Below are positions 1 to 9,006 of a DNA stretch of 64,000 nucleotides, piece after piece (the first letter of the stretch is position 1; every line of letters begins with the position of its first letter). The notes under the pieces are model-generated. The model had not been told where the DNA came from. It made no database searches and was given only the letters and a program-made list of their open reading frames with translations. The position numbers and the translations under genes were made by a program. The DNA comes from Pedobacter chinensis. Its GTDB lineage: Bacteria; Bacteroidota; Bacteroidia; Sphingobacteriales; Sphingobacteriaceae. The stretch is from positions 558,001 to 622,000 of the forward strand of contig NZ_QPKV01000003.1 of NCBI RefSeq assembly GCF_003339865.1. Direction: 5' to 3'.

Positions 1-1
1 T

Positions 2-748
2 AAATTGGCTTATATCGAGAAAACTTTGGGTGCCAGCAGCAAAACACAGGCCGCTGCATATAAAGCGGCGAGCAACTTCTTAAATGAGGTTAAAGGAAAA
101 GACTTCGCTAAATACGCACAGGAAAAAGGCTTAAAACTTGCTGTTGCTGATAAAATTGCGGCAACTCAAGGTTTCGCAGCAGGCTTGGATAATCCCCGTA
201 AATTAATTCAGGATGCTTATGCAGCAGATAAAGGCGATGTTTTACCTGAAATCTACACTATGACCAATGAATACGTGGTTGCCCGTTTAACCGCTGTAAA
301 TCCAAAAGGGATTTTACCTTTAGATGCTGTTAAAAAAGAAATTCAGCCATTGGTGCTTAATGAAGTTAAGGCTAAAATGTTAAAAGAAAAATTCATTGGG
401 GCAGGGAAAGCAAGTTTAGATCAAATTGCATCTAAAGTTGGTGGAACAGTTAACCCGGTTCAAAATATTGTTTTTGCAAATCCGGTAATTCCTGGTGTTG
501 CGCAAGAAAATAAATTAGTGGGCAGTGTATTTGGTGCTCAACCAGGTAAAGTATCTGCTCCGGTAGCAGGCGATCGTGGTGTTTATGTTTTCACAGTTGA
601 TGGATTTACAAATCCGGCTCCAATTGCGAACATGTTTAAACAAAAAGAAAGCATGCTTTTAAGTTTGGGTCAGCGTTCAGGGCAGGCAGCTTTCCAGGCT
701 TTGATTGATCATGCTACCATAAAAGACAATCGTGTGAAATTCTATTAA
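2..748 (+). CDS. SurA/PpiD-type peptidylprolyl isomerase, C-terminal part (5' end outside window)
   Basis: The reading frame is already open at the window edge, so this is the last ~249 codons of a longer gene. The visible part has the alternating hydrophobic/lysine-rich pattern of the C-terminal half of PpiD/SurA-type periplasmic foldases (a segment resembling YIEKTLGASSKTQAA, then a region on VLPEIYTMTNEYVVARLTAV typical of the parvulin-flanking domain). Family members are membrane-anchored or periplasmic chaperones that help fold outer-membrane proteins. The N-terminal anchor and main parvulin domain would lie upstream and cannot be seen. A clear terminator follows at once, so the gene ends its transcription unit. 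The family call is by resemblance only. Confidence 0.7.
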   Translation, partial: KLAYIEKTLGASSKTQAAAYKAASNFLNEVKGKDFAKYAQEKGLKLAVADKIAATQGFAAGLDNPRKLIQDAYAADKGDVLPEIYTMTNEYVVARLTAVNPKGILPLDAVKKEIQPLVLNEVKAKMLKEKFIGAGKASLDQIASKVGGTVNPVQNIVFANPVIPGVAQENKLVGSVFGAQPGKVSAPVAGDRGVYVFTVDGFTNPAPIANMFKQKESMLLSLGQRSGQAAFQALIDHATIKDNRVKFY

Positions 749-769
749 ATAGAAATTACGTAATTTTGT

Positions 770-802
770 AACCGTTCTAACTTTAGTTGGAACGGTTTTT
801 TT
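770..802 (+). terminator. Rho-independent terminator after the foldase gene
   Basis: An 8-bp perfect stem (AACCGTTC at 770-777 pairing with GAACGGTT at 790-797) is followed by a T-run. It lies 21 bases after the stop codon and just before the next gene. Confidence 0.85.
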
Positions 803-812
803 ATTTATAGCC

Positions 813-1328
813 ATGGAGATCCAAGAAAATATTATTAATAAAGTAGCCAACAGTGGTTTAATTACTTTAAATCTGGAAGATTTTTATCATAAAGGCGAAA
901 GAGTGCTTTATGATATTAAGGATAATCTTTTTCACGGATTAATGTTGAAAGAAAAAGATTTCAGAACTTTTATTAAGGAACATGACTGGGCGCAATATCA
1001 GGATAAAAATGTGGCAATCATTTGCTCTGCTGATGCTATTGTTCCAACCTGGGCTTATATGTTGCTAGCCAATAGGCTACAACCTTATGCCAATGAGGTG
1101 GTGTTTGGTGGATTAGAAACTTTAGAGGCGGTGATGTTCGCTAAAGCATTAGGTAAAATCAATCCTCAGGATTATGCCAATGAGCGTGTAGTGGTAAAAG
1201 GATGTGGCGATATCGATATTCCGGTATCGGCTTATGTTGAGGTTACTAACCTGCTTACGCCTGTAGTTAAAAGCATCATGTTCGGAGAACCTTGTTCTAC
1301 AGTTCCTGTGTTTAAAAGAAAAGATTAA
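813..1328 (+). CDS. DUF2480 family protein
   Basis: A 171-residue soluble protein with no signal peptide or membrane segment, recognised as the DUF2480 family found across Bacteroidota. The N-terminus (MEIQENIINKVANSGLITLN) and the C-terminal segment with VVVKGCGD and EPCSTVPVFKR are characteristic. The biochemical role is unknown. The two cysteines near the C-terminus (GCGD, EPCST) could be functional, but this is not shown. It stands alone between a terminator upstream and a 94-base gap before the DUF3108 gene. The ATG at 813 is the only good start and lies 11 bases after the terminator T-run, so its promoter must overlap the previous gene's end or be very short. Confidence 0.8.
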   Translation: MEIQENIINKVANSGLITLNLEDFYHKGERVLYDIKDNLFHGLMLKEKDFRTFIKEHDWAQYQDKNVAIICSADAIVPTWAYMLLANRLQPYANEVVFGGLETLEAVMFAKALGKINPQDYANERVVVKGCGDIDIPVSAYVEVTNLLTPVVKSIMFGEPCSTVPVFKRKD

Positions 1329-1422
1329 TTTTTGGTTTGCTTTTTGCATATATCGTAATGATTACAACATTTTAAACGTTTATACATTGTTGCAATCAGC
1401 ACACACGAAACAACACAAGCAA

Positions 1423-2196
1423 ATGAAAAAATTAATCTTATTACTCATACTGGGCTTTGGAATGTTCCAGCCTCGTGCACAGGAGTTGCCGCTAAAGAAG
1501 GAACCTGTTTTTCAGGAAGGCGAAACATTACAATACAGGTTAAGGTATGGTTTTATCACAGCTGCTGAGGCCACGATAAAGGTTACGAATTCTGACTTGA
1601 AATTTGATAATAAACCCACTTATAAATTAACTGTTGATGCCCAAACATCTGGCACCTTTGATATCTTCTACAAGATCAGAGATCACTATGATTCTTATAT
1701 TGATAAAACAGATTTATTGCCTTATTTCTATCAGGAGAACATACGTGAGGCCAGTTATACAAGGCAGGATAAAGCCAGGTTTAATCAGGATGGTAAAAAA
1801 ATTGTATCTAACAGGGGTAATTTTACCACACCAACAAACCAAACCTTTGACCTGGTTTCTGCCTACTATTTTGCCAGAAGTTTAGATATTTCTAAACTGA
1901 AGGTGGGCGATAGTTTTAAACTTAATTATTTCCTCCAGGATGAAGTATCAGCCCTGGAAATTGAATATGTTGGTAAAGAAACCATAAAATCTAAACTGGG
2001 TAATATACGGTGCTTAAAATTCAGTCCATCAATTAAGCCAGGACGTATCTTTAAAAAGGACAGCCGCTTATACTTATGGGTAACTGATGATGGGAATCGA
2101 GTGCCTGTAAAAGCACAGGTAGAAATATTGGTTGGCGCCGTGACCATGGAATTGAAATCAGCCGCCGGCTTAAAATATGCTTTAGCAAAAGAATAA
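1423..2196 (+). CDS. DUF3108 domain secreted protein
   Basis: 257 residues. The frame is open from a TTG at 1387, but the ATG at 1423 is chosen because it is followed at once by a signal peptide (MKKLILLLILGFGMFQPRAQ, cleavage after AQ). The mature part matches DUF3108: an YRLRYGFITAAEATIKV segment, followed by a DHYDSYIDKTDLLPYFYQ block and a C-terminal VPVKAQVEILVGAVTMEL strand. Family members are predicted periplasmic or outer-membrane-associated beta-rich proteins of unknown function. Its stop codon overlaps the ATG of the DUF3109 gene (TAATG), so the two are translationally coupled and probably work or are regulated together. Confidence 0.8.
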   Translation: MKKLILLLILGFGMFQPRAQELPLKKEPVFQEGETLQYRLRYGFITAAEATIKVTNSDLKFDNKPTYKLTVDAQTSGTFDIFYKIRDHYDSYIDKTDLLPYFYQENIREASYTRQDKARFNQDGKKIVSNRGNFTTPTNQTFDLVSAYYFARSLDISKLKVGDSFKLNYFLQDEVSALEIEYVGKETIKSKLGNIRCLKFSPSIKPGRIFKKDSRLYLWVTDDGNRVPVKAQVEILVGAVTMELKSAAGLKYALAKE

Positions 2197-2762
2197 TGAT
2201 GATAGAAGTTGAACAAGTGCTGGTGCACGAAGATGTTTTAAAGGAAAACTTTGTATGTAACTTAAGTAAATGCAAGGGGATTTGCTGTGTAGAAGGGGAT
2301 TCTGGTGCACCTTTGGATAATGATGAAAAAGCAATACTGGAAGAAATTTATCCAAAAATAAAACATTTGTTAAATGAAAAGGGAATAAAAGCCATTGAAG
2401 AACAAGGTGTTTATGTGATAGATGAAGATGGAGACCTGACCACCCCTTGTGTGGATAGAAATAAGGAATGTGCTTATGTGCTTTTTGAGGGTGGCATTAC
2501 AAAATGTGCCATTGAAAAAGCTTACGAACAGGGAATAGTAGATTGGCAGAAACCAATTTCTTGTCACTTGTATCCCATTCGCATTACGAAATACCCGGAA
2601 TTTGATGTATTGAACTACGATAGATGGCATATTTGTCATGATGCCTGTACATTTGGAAGAGAATTAAAAGTTCCGGTTTACAGCTTTTTAAAAGGGCCAC
2701 TCATCCGTAAATACGGGGAAGAATGGTACAAAGAGTTAGAAAGTTCTGTGGCGGCGATGTAG
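2196..2762 (+). CDS. DUF3109 family cysteine-rich protein
   Basis: 188 residues, cytoplasmic. It carries a cysteine pattern expected of a metal-binding protein: NLSKCKGICCVEGD near residue 30, then PCVDRNKEC, KCAIEKA, SCHLYPIR and ICHDACTFG. This is the DUF3109 family, related in pattern to the YkgJ/CxxCxxCC zinc- or iron-binding proteins. No enzyme activity is known. It starts with ATG at 2196 overlapping the DUF3108 stop; a second ATG follows immediately and would give a protein one residue shorter. The gene ends just before a block of intergenic repeats and is convergent with the WYL regulator. Confidence 0.85.
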   Translation: MMIEVEQVLVHEDVLKENFVCNLSKCKGICCVEGDSGAPLDNDEKAILEEIYPKIKHLLNEKGIKAIEEQGVYVIDEDGDLTTPCVDRNKECAYVLFEGGITKCAIEKAYEQGIVDWQKPISCHLYPIRITKYPEFDVLNYDRWHICHDACTFGRELKVPVYSFLKGPLIRKYGEEWYKELESSVAAM

Positions 2763-2784
2763 TAATCATTAACTTTTTAACTGA

Positions 2785-3268
2785 GAAAGGCACAGCGTAC
2801 AACAGGTTTATACTGTCTCTCTTCGTGCGCTCTGTGAAAAACTTTGCGGCCTCTGTGGTAAAAAATTGGCTTTGTGTCCTTTGCGAAAAACTTTGTGCCC
2901 TTTGCGGTTAATCAATAGTGGAAACATCTTTATGTTTTACCGCAAAGAATTCAAGTGAAACCGCAAAGAACGCCAAGGCAGGTGCGTAATAAATAACCAC
3001 AGCGTGCACCGGGAAAGGCACAGCGTACAACAGGGTTTATACTGTCTCTCTCCGTGCGCTCTGTGAAAAACTTTGTGTTCTCTGTGGTGAAAAAATGGCT
3101 TTGTTCTCCTTGCGAAAACTTTGTGCCCTTTGCGGTTAATCTCTTAAATTTTACCGTGCGTAATAAATAACCACAGCGTGCACCGGGAAAGGCACAGCGT
3201 ACAACAGGTTTATACTGTCTCTCTTCGTGCGCTCTGTGAAAACCTTTGTGCCCTTTGCGGTTAATCTT
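2785..3268. repeat. Triplicated intergenic repeat block
   Basis: Three direct copies begin with GAAAGGCACAGCGTAC and end with CTTTGCGGTTAATC: 2785-2913, about 3011-3141, and about 3186-3268. Copies two and three also share a ~30-base prefix (GTGCGTAATAAATAACCACA...) at about 2982 and 3157. The third copy is shortened internally. An inverted partial copy (AACCGCAAAGAACG) lies near 2959. The repeat is built from short units such as CTCTGTG, CTTTGCG and CTTTGTG. It fills the gap between two convergent genes, a usual site for such elements. An open frame through the first copy is not a gene. Confidence 0.85.
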
Positions 3269-3273
3269 TTAAG

Positions 3274-3963
3274 CTAGTAGTTAACCGGCAACATGCTCAT
3301 ATAATCATTCAGCGGCATGTGTTCGGTTTTTAAGAATGGTTTATCCAGGGTTTTCAGGCAAATAATTCTGGTTAAATTAAAATCACGGTATTGGTTTCTG
3401 ACATGACACCAGGCTATTAAATGCCAGCTGAAAGCATAGAAGATCAAACCAATCGGCTCTACCTCACGTTTGCTCAATTCATCTTTTGCGTTGGTGTATT
3501 CTAAAGCCATCATTTTCTTTTCCGTAATGGCATTTTGAATCAGAGATAGGTATTCATAGTTGAAGCTTAAACGCTCAGGAATCTGCAGTTTGATGTGCTG
3601 ATTCATGGTTTCCAGTTTCTCTTTTTGATTATTCTTTAAAACCGCCTTTACTTTGGTAAGCGCTGCAGAATAATGGGAGCGAATAGACTTATCGGCAAAA
3701 CCATTAACCAAACTTTCTACCAAAAGCAATGCGTTTGCTTCATCCATATTAAAGGAAACCGGAGGTAAAAAATAGCCCTGAACTAAAAAATATCCTTTAT
3801 GCTGCTCAAAACCAACAGGAATTCCTTGTTCTTGCAGCGCCTTAACATCGCGGTATACGGTTCGAACGCTGATGTCAAATCGCTCAGAAATTTTATCTGC
3901 AGCGATATATTTTCTTGATTGAAGTAAAGTTAAAATCCCGAAAAGGCGATCGATGCGGTTCAT
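3274..3963 (-). CDS. YafY-type transcriptional regulator (HTH_11 plus WYL domain)
   Basis: 229 residues. Residues 1-60 form a DeoR/HTH_11-type winged helix (MNRIDRLFGILTLLQSRKYI, SVRTVYRDVKALQEQGIPV), followed by the middle segment with GYFLPPVSFN and a C-terminal WYL domain from about residue 130 (MMALEYTN, EVEPIGLIFYAFSWHLIAWC). WYL domains are ligand sensors that often bind nucleic acid or nucleotides. Such regulators usually control a neighbouring enzyme gene, but here the neighbours are a repeat block and, divergently, a sensor kinase 280 bases away. The target is therefore unknown. The start is ATG at 3963. Confidence 0.88.
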   Translation of the reverse strand: MNRIDRLFGILTLLQSRKYIAADKISERFDISVRTVYRDVKALQEQGIPVGFEQHKGYFLVQGYFLPPVSFNMDEANALLLVESLVNGFADKSIRSHYSAALTKVKAVLKNNQKEKLETMNQHIKLQIPERLSFNYEYLSLIQNAITEKKMMALEYTNAKDELSKREVEPIGLIFYAFSWHLIAWCHVRNQYRDFNLTRIICLKTLDKPFLKTEHMPLNDYMSMLPVNY

Positions 3964-4245
3964 GGTTTTGGCTTGGTTAAAATTAGGGATTTTACCGCAG
4001 ATAAGAAATGATCAGTTGAAGATAAATCTTTAATCTGTAAATGAAGAACTGTTTAAATGACTTGTTGATTTTACAAGTCAGTGGTAGTATGTGATGACAC
4101 ATATCAGGGCTTGATGGCCAGGTTCGTGTTTCAATCAAAAATTTAAATAGTTTGTAAAAACTTCCTAGCATGTTATTTGTATTACTTAGTTAATATGTCT
4201 TTTTAGCGAAAAATTCGTTAAATAGTAATACACTAGCTAAAATTA
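3964..4245. other. Divergent intergenic region
   Basis: About 280 bases between the divergent WYL regulator and the sensor kinase; promoters for both should lie here. A short inverted element, TGACTTGTTG/TTACAAGTCA, is visible near 4058-4080 and could be an operator. No clear TAnnTTTG element was found. Confidence 0.4.
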
Positions 4246-6726
4246 ATGGCAGCCGTAATTCAGAAACGTTTTTTTAGGGCAATCAAAGGTAAGGTGATCA
4301 TCGGGTTTTTATTCGCCTGTTTTGCCCTGCTCTTAGCCTGGGGCATTAGTAAGTTTGCTTTTACGCGAATGCTGAACACCGTTGAAGAAATTTCAGCTCC
4401 TAACGACCGGTTAAGAATTGTAAACGATTTATCACATAAAATTGCCAGACTGGACCAGTTGCAACGTGATGAAGCGTTTAACAAACAGAGGAACTACAAT
4501 TTTTTAAAGGAATCGCGAAAATTAAGATCGAGTTTAGATACCCTTAGAAAGCTTTATACCGGAGATTCTGCACAGTTGGCAAGAATAAAATCGATTAAAA
4601 ATTTACTAGCCGAACGTGATAAGCAGTTTGTTTCCTATCTGCAGGTTCGTGAAACATTGGTTAATACGGAGTCTTTTTCCAACGAAGTTAAAAAGTTAAA
4701 TGAACTTGTGGCTTCGCGGGCCAAACAAACTGATAGTGCTGTTTTAACCACTGAAACCACCACGTCAACAACAACGGTTGCACCTGAAGAGGAACAAAAA
4801 TCAAGAGGTTTTCTGAGTAAACTCTTTGGGAAGAAGAAAGCCGATGTTTATAAAATCATCAATGAAGAATTTAAGGTCAGGCGTGATACGCTAAATGCCA
4901 AAGCGGAAGACAGCATTATGAAAAGTATGACGGGTTCTTTGAAGAACATCGAAATAGAACAACGTCAGAAAAGTCAGAAATTTTTGAAGCGGGAGGCCGA
5001 TTTATCCAATGCGAGCAATGCGCTGACTAACCAGATATTGCAGATTTTAAGGGAAGTTGAAGGAGAAGCAGTTGCTCAGGTAGATTTAAATGGCATTCAG
5101 GCTAAAGAGGTGGTAAATGATGGTATTACTCAAATCACAGCAATCATTATCACTTTCTTTTTACTCACGGTTATTTTGCTTTATTTAATTTTAACGGATA
5201 TTACCAAAAGTAACAGGTACCGTAGGGAGTTGGAACAGGCTAAAGATGAAGCTGAATATCATGGAAAAGCAAAGCAACGTTTTCTCTCAAACATGAGCCA
5301 TGAGATCAGAACCCCATTGCAATCTATTTTAGGTTATGCTGAATTGATCAGTCAACAAGATCATCCACGGAAAAAAGACGTTGATGCCATTTACCAGTCT
5401 TCTGTCCATTTGTTGCAAATTGTGAACGAGGTATTGGATTATAACCGGATTATTTCGGGTGAATTTACGTTTAACAAACAGGTTTTTGATATAAAGAAGG
5501 TATTGGATGAGGTGGTGTCGGTTATGCGACCACTTGCTGAGCAGAAATCATTGAAATTAATTGTGGATTTAGATTTATCCGATATTGAATTTGTAAAAGG
5601 CGATGCATTCAGGCTAAAACAAATTCTCTTTAATCTCCTGGGTAATGCAGTTAAGTTCACCTTAAAAGGCGAAATCTCGTTAACTGCATCATGCAAAAAA
5701 CAAAGTGACAATTTGCATTTCAATTTTACCATAAAAGATACCGGAATCGGGTTCGCTGAAACTGATACCAGTAAGATATTTAATGAGTTTGAACAGATAG
5801 AATCGCCAGAAAAGTACATTGTTAATCAAACCGGAACGGGGCTAGGTTTGGCAATTGTAAAGTCGCTTATTGAAAATCAGGGTGGAAGGATCTACGTGAA
5901 AAGTAAACCAGGTGTTGGAACCGTTTTTAATATTTATTTGAAATATGAGGAAACCAGCGAACAAGTAAATGAAGCTTTGGATCTGGAACATTATGCCATT
6001 GTGAATCCAGGTATGGTTTGGGTAATTGATGATGATAAATTAATTCTTGACCTCTGCGGAATGATTTTGGAGAAAAATAAAATTCCATTTAAAAGCTTTA
6101 GCCGGGCGGCCGATATTTTGCGTGACGAGCCAAATGAAGAACTTAAATATGTGCTTATTGATATGCGCCTGCCTGAAATGACAGGTTTGGAACTTTGCCA
6201 GATCTTGAAGAAAAAACTTCCGGCTCATGTTAAATTTTATGCCATTACAGCTCAGGTTTTACCAGAAGAACGTGAAAAGGTTTTGAGTGAAGGTTTTGAC
6301 GGATTGATTTTAAAACCTTTCCGTGCTGTTGATTTGCTTTCAATTTTTGATAAAACAGAGATTTTAAGTGAAAAGCCTGAATTCGATTTTTCTTCTGTTG
6401 AGAAAATGACTTTTGGCGACCAGCAAATGCTGGAGAAAATATTGAACCGCTTTAAGCAAGATTGCGTTGATGACTCCATTGAATTGAAAAAATTACTGGC
6501 AGAAAATAACCAGGAGAAAAGCGGATTAATTGTTCATCGCCTGGCTGGCAGAACCGCACAAATGGGTTCGAAAACTTTAGCTCAATCGTTTAGATTACTT
6601 GAAATTGAAATTAATGAAAAAGGACTGAATAACAATATCAAGACAGATATTTTAAATCAGCTGGGAAAACTGGAAGCTCTGATTGCAGTTATAGAGGAAA
6701 TGGAACCCGTGGCAGACAAATTATAA
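4246..6726 (+). CDS. Hybrid sensor histidine kinase with receiver and HPt domains
   Basis: 826 residues, inner membrane. TM1 is about residues 17-37 and TM2 about 297-316, enclosing a ~260-residue charged, coiled-coil-like sensor region with a Ser/Thr-rich linker. The HisKA domain has the H-box FLSNMSHEIRTPLQ with His352. It is followed by an HATPase domain (N-box LFNLLGNAVKFT, DTGIGF, GTGLGLAIV), a receiver domain (DDD at 595-597, phosphoacceptor Asp639 in IDMRLPEM) and a C-terminal HPt domain with His764 (VHRLAG). All phosphorelay residues are present, so a His-Asp-His relay inside one protein is expected, passing phosphate on to a separate regulator. The convergent sigma-54 response regulator is a possible partner, but this is inference. 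The signal sensed is unknown. Confidence 0.92.
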   Translation: MAAVIQKRFFRAIKGKVIIGFLFACFALLLAWGISKFAFTRMLNTVEEISAPNDRLRIVNDLSHKIARLDQLQRDEAFNKQRNYNFLKESRKLRSSLDTLRKLYTGDSAQLARIKSIKNLLAERDKQFVSYLQVRETLVNTESFSNEVKKLNELVASRAKQTDSAVLTTETTTSTTTVAPEEEQKSRGFLSKLFGKKKADVYKIINEEFKVRRDTLNAKAEDSIMKSMTGSLKNIEIEQRQKSQKFLKREADLSNASNALTNQILQILREVEGEAVAQVDLNGIQAKEVVNDGITQITAIIITFFLLTVILLYLILTDITKSNRYRRELEQAKDEAEYHGKAKQRFLSNMSHEIRTPLQSILGYAELISQQDHPRKKDVDAIYQSSVHLLQIVNEVLDYNRIISGEFTFNKQVFDIKKVLDEVVSVMRPLAEQKSLKLIVDLDLSDIEFVKGDAFRLKQILFNLLGNAVKFTLKGEISLTASCKKQSDNLHFNFTIKDTGIGFAETDTSKIFNEFEQIESPEKYIVNQTGTGLGLAIVKSLIENQGGRIYVKSKPGVGTVFNIYLKYEETSEQVNEALDLEHYAIVNPGMVWVIDDDKLILDLCGMILEKNKIPFKSFSRAADILRDEPNEELKYVLIDMRLPEMTGLELCQILKKKLPAHVKFYAITAQVLPEEREKVLSEGFDGLILKPFRAVDLLSIFDKTEILSEKPEFDFSSVEKMTFGDQQMLEKILNRFKQDCVDDSIELKKLLAENNQEKSGLIVHRLAGRTAQMGSKTLAQSFRLLEIEINEKGLNNNIKTDILNQLGKLEALIAVIEEMEPVADKL

Positions 6727-7290
6727 GTGATTTATGATGCACATCATCATGCCTAACCTACGGCGTAGCTTAACCTAAGAAATCGATTAATAAGCAGAGT
6801 TTTGAATGTAGCATATTGATATTAAAAATTGTTGCCTATTTACCTGGAATAGGTGTTTTTTGTCCTTACCGGAGGGGCTTCTTTCTTTTTTCGGTGTTGT
6901 TTATTGTTTTTAATTGTCCTCAAGCTTGCTTTGCAGGTTTGACATCAAAAAGAAACAAAAAATGCCGGCTGAAATTTATTCATTTGTTATTGTGGTTTTA
7001 ATGGCATTCATTAGGGCTGCGCCCTTTTGTGTTAAAGTTAGTACTAAGGCATGGGTATTGCGCTCCAAAAATTTGTTAGGCCTGGATTAAGTAGAACGAA
7101 GAGTTGTGCTTTGGATTTGCTAGAGGTAAATACATAATGCATATTGAAAAGACCCAAAACTCATTAAGTTATATTTATTGAGGATGAAAACATTGTTAAG
7201 ACACCTTGGCCGTTTAGGGTAGCCGCAGACCGGGGGTGTTTAAAAGCAGTAAATAATTCTCGAATTCAGGCTATTAAGTGCAGCATTGTA
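6727..7290. other. Intergenic region with decayed repeat sequence
   Basis: About 560 bases between convergent genes. It contains CTTACCGGAGGGGCTTCTTTC (near 6866) and AAAAAGAAACAAAAAATGCC, which resemble pieces of a repeat common between genes in this group. A 61-codon open frame at 6816-7001 runs through this material, has no start context and looks spurious. I see no RNA gene or convincing terminator. Confidence 0.45.
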
Positions 7291-8622
7291 CTACTCAATC
7301 CCATATCGTTCCATCTTTGCGTAAAGCGTTTTTCTATCAATATTTAACATTTTTGCCGCCTTGGATTTATTGTACTTTGCCTTAATTAAGGTTTCGCTGA
7401 TAATAGCCTTTTCATTCTGTTCATTTACTGCTTTTAAATCAGATGAACTTCCGGGCAGTGTTTGTTGGTTAACAGAAATCATCATCTCATCGGGTAATGC
7501 ACTTAACTGAGCAACATCACCGGGCGTTAATAAAACCATCCGTTTAATCACATTACTAAGTTCACGAAGGTTTCCTGGCCAATCATAATTCAAGAGTACA
7601 GCTTTTGCCTCAGGAGAAATACTTTTAACGTTTCTGTTTAAATCACGGTTGGATAAACCGATAAAATGGTTGATGAATAATTCTAAATCTCTTCCTCTAT
7701 CCCTAAGAGCGGGCAGTTGAATTTTAAATTCGTTTAAGCGATGATAAAGATCTTCTCTAAATTCACCCTCCGAAATGCTGTTGAGCAGATCATCATTTGT
7801 AGCTGTAATAATTCGAACATCAACAGCAATTTGTTTGGTGCTTCCTAAAGGTTGAATTACCCTTTCCTGCAATGCCCGGAGTAATTTAATTTGCACTTCG
7901 TAGCTTAGGTTGCCAACTTCGTCTAAAAATAAAGTTCCGCCATTAGCGGCTTCAAACTGACCTTTCTTATCATTTAAGGCACCGGTAAAAGCACCTTTAA
8001 CATGGCCGAACAATTCGCTGGCTGCCAAATCTTTTGATAAAGCCCCGCAATCAATCGCAACGAATGGTTTGCCCGATCTTTTACTTTGTTGGTGCAAAGT
8101 TCTGGCTGCAAATTCCTTTCCTGTTCCACTTTCGCCCTGAATAATTACCGACATATCTGTTGGCGCAACCAAAGCAATGTGTTCATATAGCCTATCGGCG
8201 ATGGCGCTTTTGCCTTTTATAAAATCAGAGTCTGTATCTTCAGCCTTAATGTCCTGCGAATCTTTTTTAGCTAAAGAATTCTTAATTACCATTAAAAGTT
8301 CATCGGGATTAACAGGCTTGGTAATGTAATCGAACGCGCCCATTTGCATGGATTTTACTGCGGTTCGAACATCATTAAAGCTGGTCATGATGATGATGGG
8401 CGTGAAAATGCCAAGATTTCGGGTATGTGTGATCAATTCAAAACCTATTCCATCAGGGAGGCGATAATCAATTAAAAGTAAATCAAACTCCTGATTTTCG
8501 ATTAATTTAAAAGATTGTTTAATATGAGTGACCAGGGTAATCTCATGGCCGTTCTTGGTTAAAAAACCTTCAAGTAATTGAGCAAATGTTGTATCGTCTT
8601 CTAAAATCAGGATTCTCGCCAT
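7291..8622 (-). CDS. Sigma-54-dependent response regulator (NtrC family)
   Basis: 443 residues. The receiver domain (1-120) has acidic residues Glu8-Asp9-Asp10, phosphoacceptor Asp52 (LLIDYRLP) and Lys102. The AAA+ domain (about 135-370) has Walker A GESGTGKE at 163-170 and the sigma-54 contact loop GAFTGA at 210-215, both intact. The C-terminal Fis-type helix-turn-helix ends in KAAKMLNIDRKTLYAKMERYG. The protein should activate sigma-54 promoters when phosphorylated. It is convergent with the hybrid kinase. A possible -7 element lies only four bases upstream of the ATG (see promoter entry), and the upstream gene ends in a strong terminator, so this gene has its own promoter. Confidence 0.94.
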   Translation of the reverse strand: MARILILEDDTTFAQLLEGFLTKNGHEITLVTHIKQSFKLIENQEFDLLLIDYRLPDGIGFELITHTRNLGIFTPIIIMTSFNDVRTAVKSMQMGAFDYITKPVNPDELLMVIKNSLAKKDSQDIKAEDTDSDFIKGKSAIADRLYEHIALVAPTDMSVIIQGESGTGKEFAARTLHQQSKRSGKPFVAIDCGALSKDLAASELFGHVKGAFTGALNDKKGQFEAANGGTLFLDEVGNLSYEVQIKLLRALQERVIQPLGSTKQIAVDVRIITATNDDLLNSISEGEFREDLYHRLNEFKIQLPALRDRGRDLELFINHFIGLSNRDLNRNVKSISPEAKAVLLNYDWPGNLRELSNVIKRMVLLTPGDVAQLSALPDEMMISVNQQTLPGSSSDLKAVNEQNEKAIISETLIKAKYNKSKAAKMLNIDRKTLYAKMERYGIE

Positions 8623-8626
8623 ACAA

Positions 8627-8634
8627 CAAAAATA
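8627..8634 (-). promoter_or_regulatory. Candidate -7 element for the sigma-54 regulator gene
   Basis: Reads TATTTTTG on the minus strand, matching the Bacteroidota TAnnTTTG -7 consensus, and ends four bases before the ATG at 8622. If used, the mRNA would be leaderless or nearly so. No TTTG was seen at the expected -33 spacing, and the element overlaps the neighbouring terminator stem, so confidence is low. Confidence 0.35.
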
Positions 8635-8665
8635 AGAAAAGCCAGCTAAAAAACTGGCTTTTCTT
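8634..8665 (-). terminator. Strong terminator for the 8692-9006 gene
   Basis: A 12-bp perfect stem, AAGAAAAGCCAG (8634-8645) with CTGGCTTTTCTT (8654-8665), 27 bases after the stop codon of the small secreted protein gene. A/T runs flank both sides, so it could work in either direction. Confidence 0.85.
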
Positions 8666-8691
8666 GTACTAGGTAGATGTAATATTTGGGA

Positions 8692-9006
8692 TTATTGAAC
8701 TGGTTTCCCGTCTTTGTCGATTTTCACAGAACCTGTTTCTGCTTCTTTTTTAACATTGATCAGGTAATATTCTTTTGTTCCTTCTTTAACTGACCAGGCT
8801 TCAGTCGCTTCCCAACCTTTATAAGCATCAGATTTTAATGCGGTTGTAACGGGCTCTGGAAGCTCTTCCAATTTAACCGGCGTTTTTACAGCGCTATCTT
8901 GAACTGCAACAATTGCAGCATTTTTAATTGTGTTTACTTCACTTGCCTGTACTGCTGAGAATCCTGCAAAAGCTAAGAAAGCAGCTGATAAAATTAATTT
9001 TTTCAT
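8692..9006 (-). CDS. Small secreted PepSY-like protein, copy 2
   Basis: 104 residues. A signal peptide (MKKLILSAAFLAFAGFSAVQA, cleavage about residue 21) precedes an ~80-residue mature domain: a lead-in with KTPVKLEELPEPVTTALKSD, then YKGWEATEAW and two strands ending GSVKIDKDGKPVQ. The strand-helix-strand layout and the ending on D.DGK.V resemble the PepSY-like (DUF2874-type) periplasmic proteins of Bacteroidota, but this is a weak match. It is nearly identical to the next gene upstream (about four differences, including S/A in the AWSVKEG segment). The function is unknown. Confidence 0.75.
   Translation of the reverse strand: MKKLILSAAFLAFAGFSAVQASEVNTIKNAAIVAVQDSAVKTPVKLEELPEPVTTALKSDAYKGWEATEAWSVKEGTKEYYLINVKKEAETGSVKIDKDGKPVQ

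Noticed and set aside
2723..2911. 62-codon open frame after the DUF3109 gene
   Set aside because: It overlaps the DUF3109 gene end and then translates the first copy of the intergenic repeat.
2785..3268. CRISPR array
   Set aside because: The repeats are long, unequal, and not separated by uniform unique spacers; no cas gene is present.
6816..7001. 61-codon open frame with Cys/Phe-rich peptide
   Set aside because: It runs through decayed intergenic repeat sequence, lacks a start context and resembles no family.
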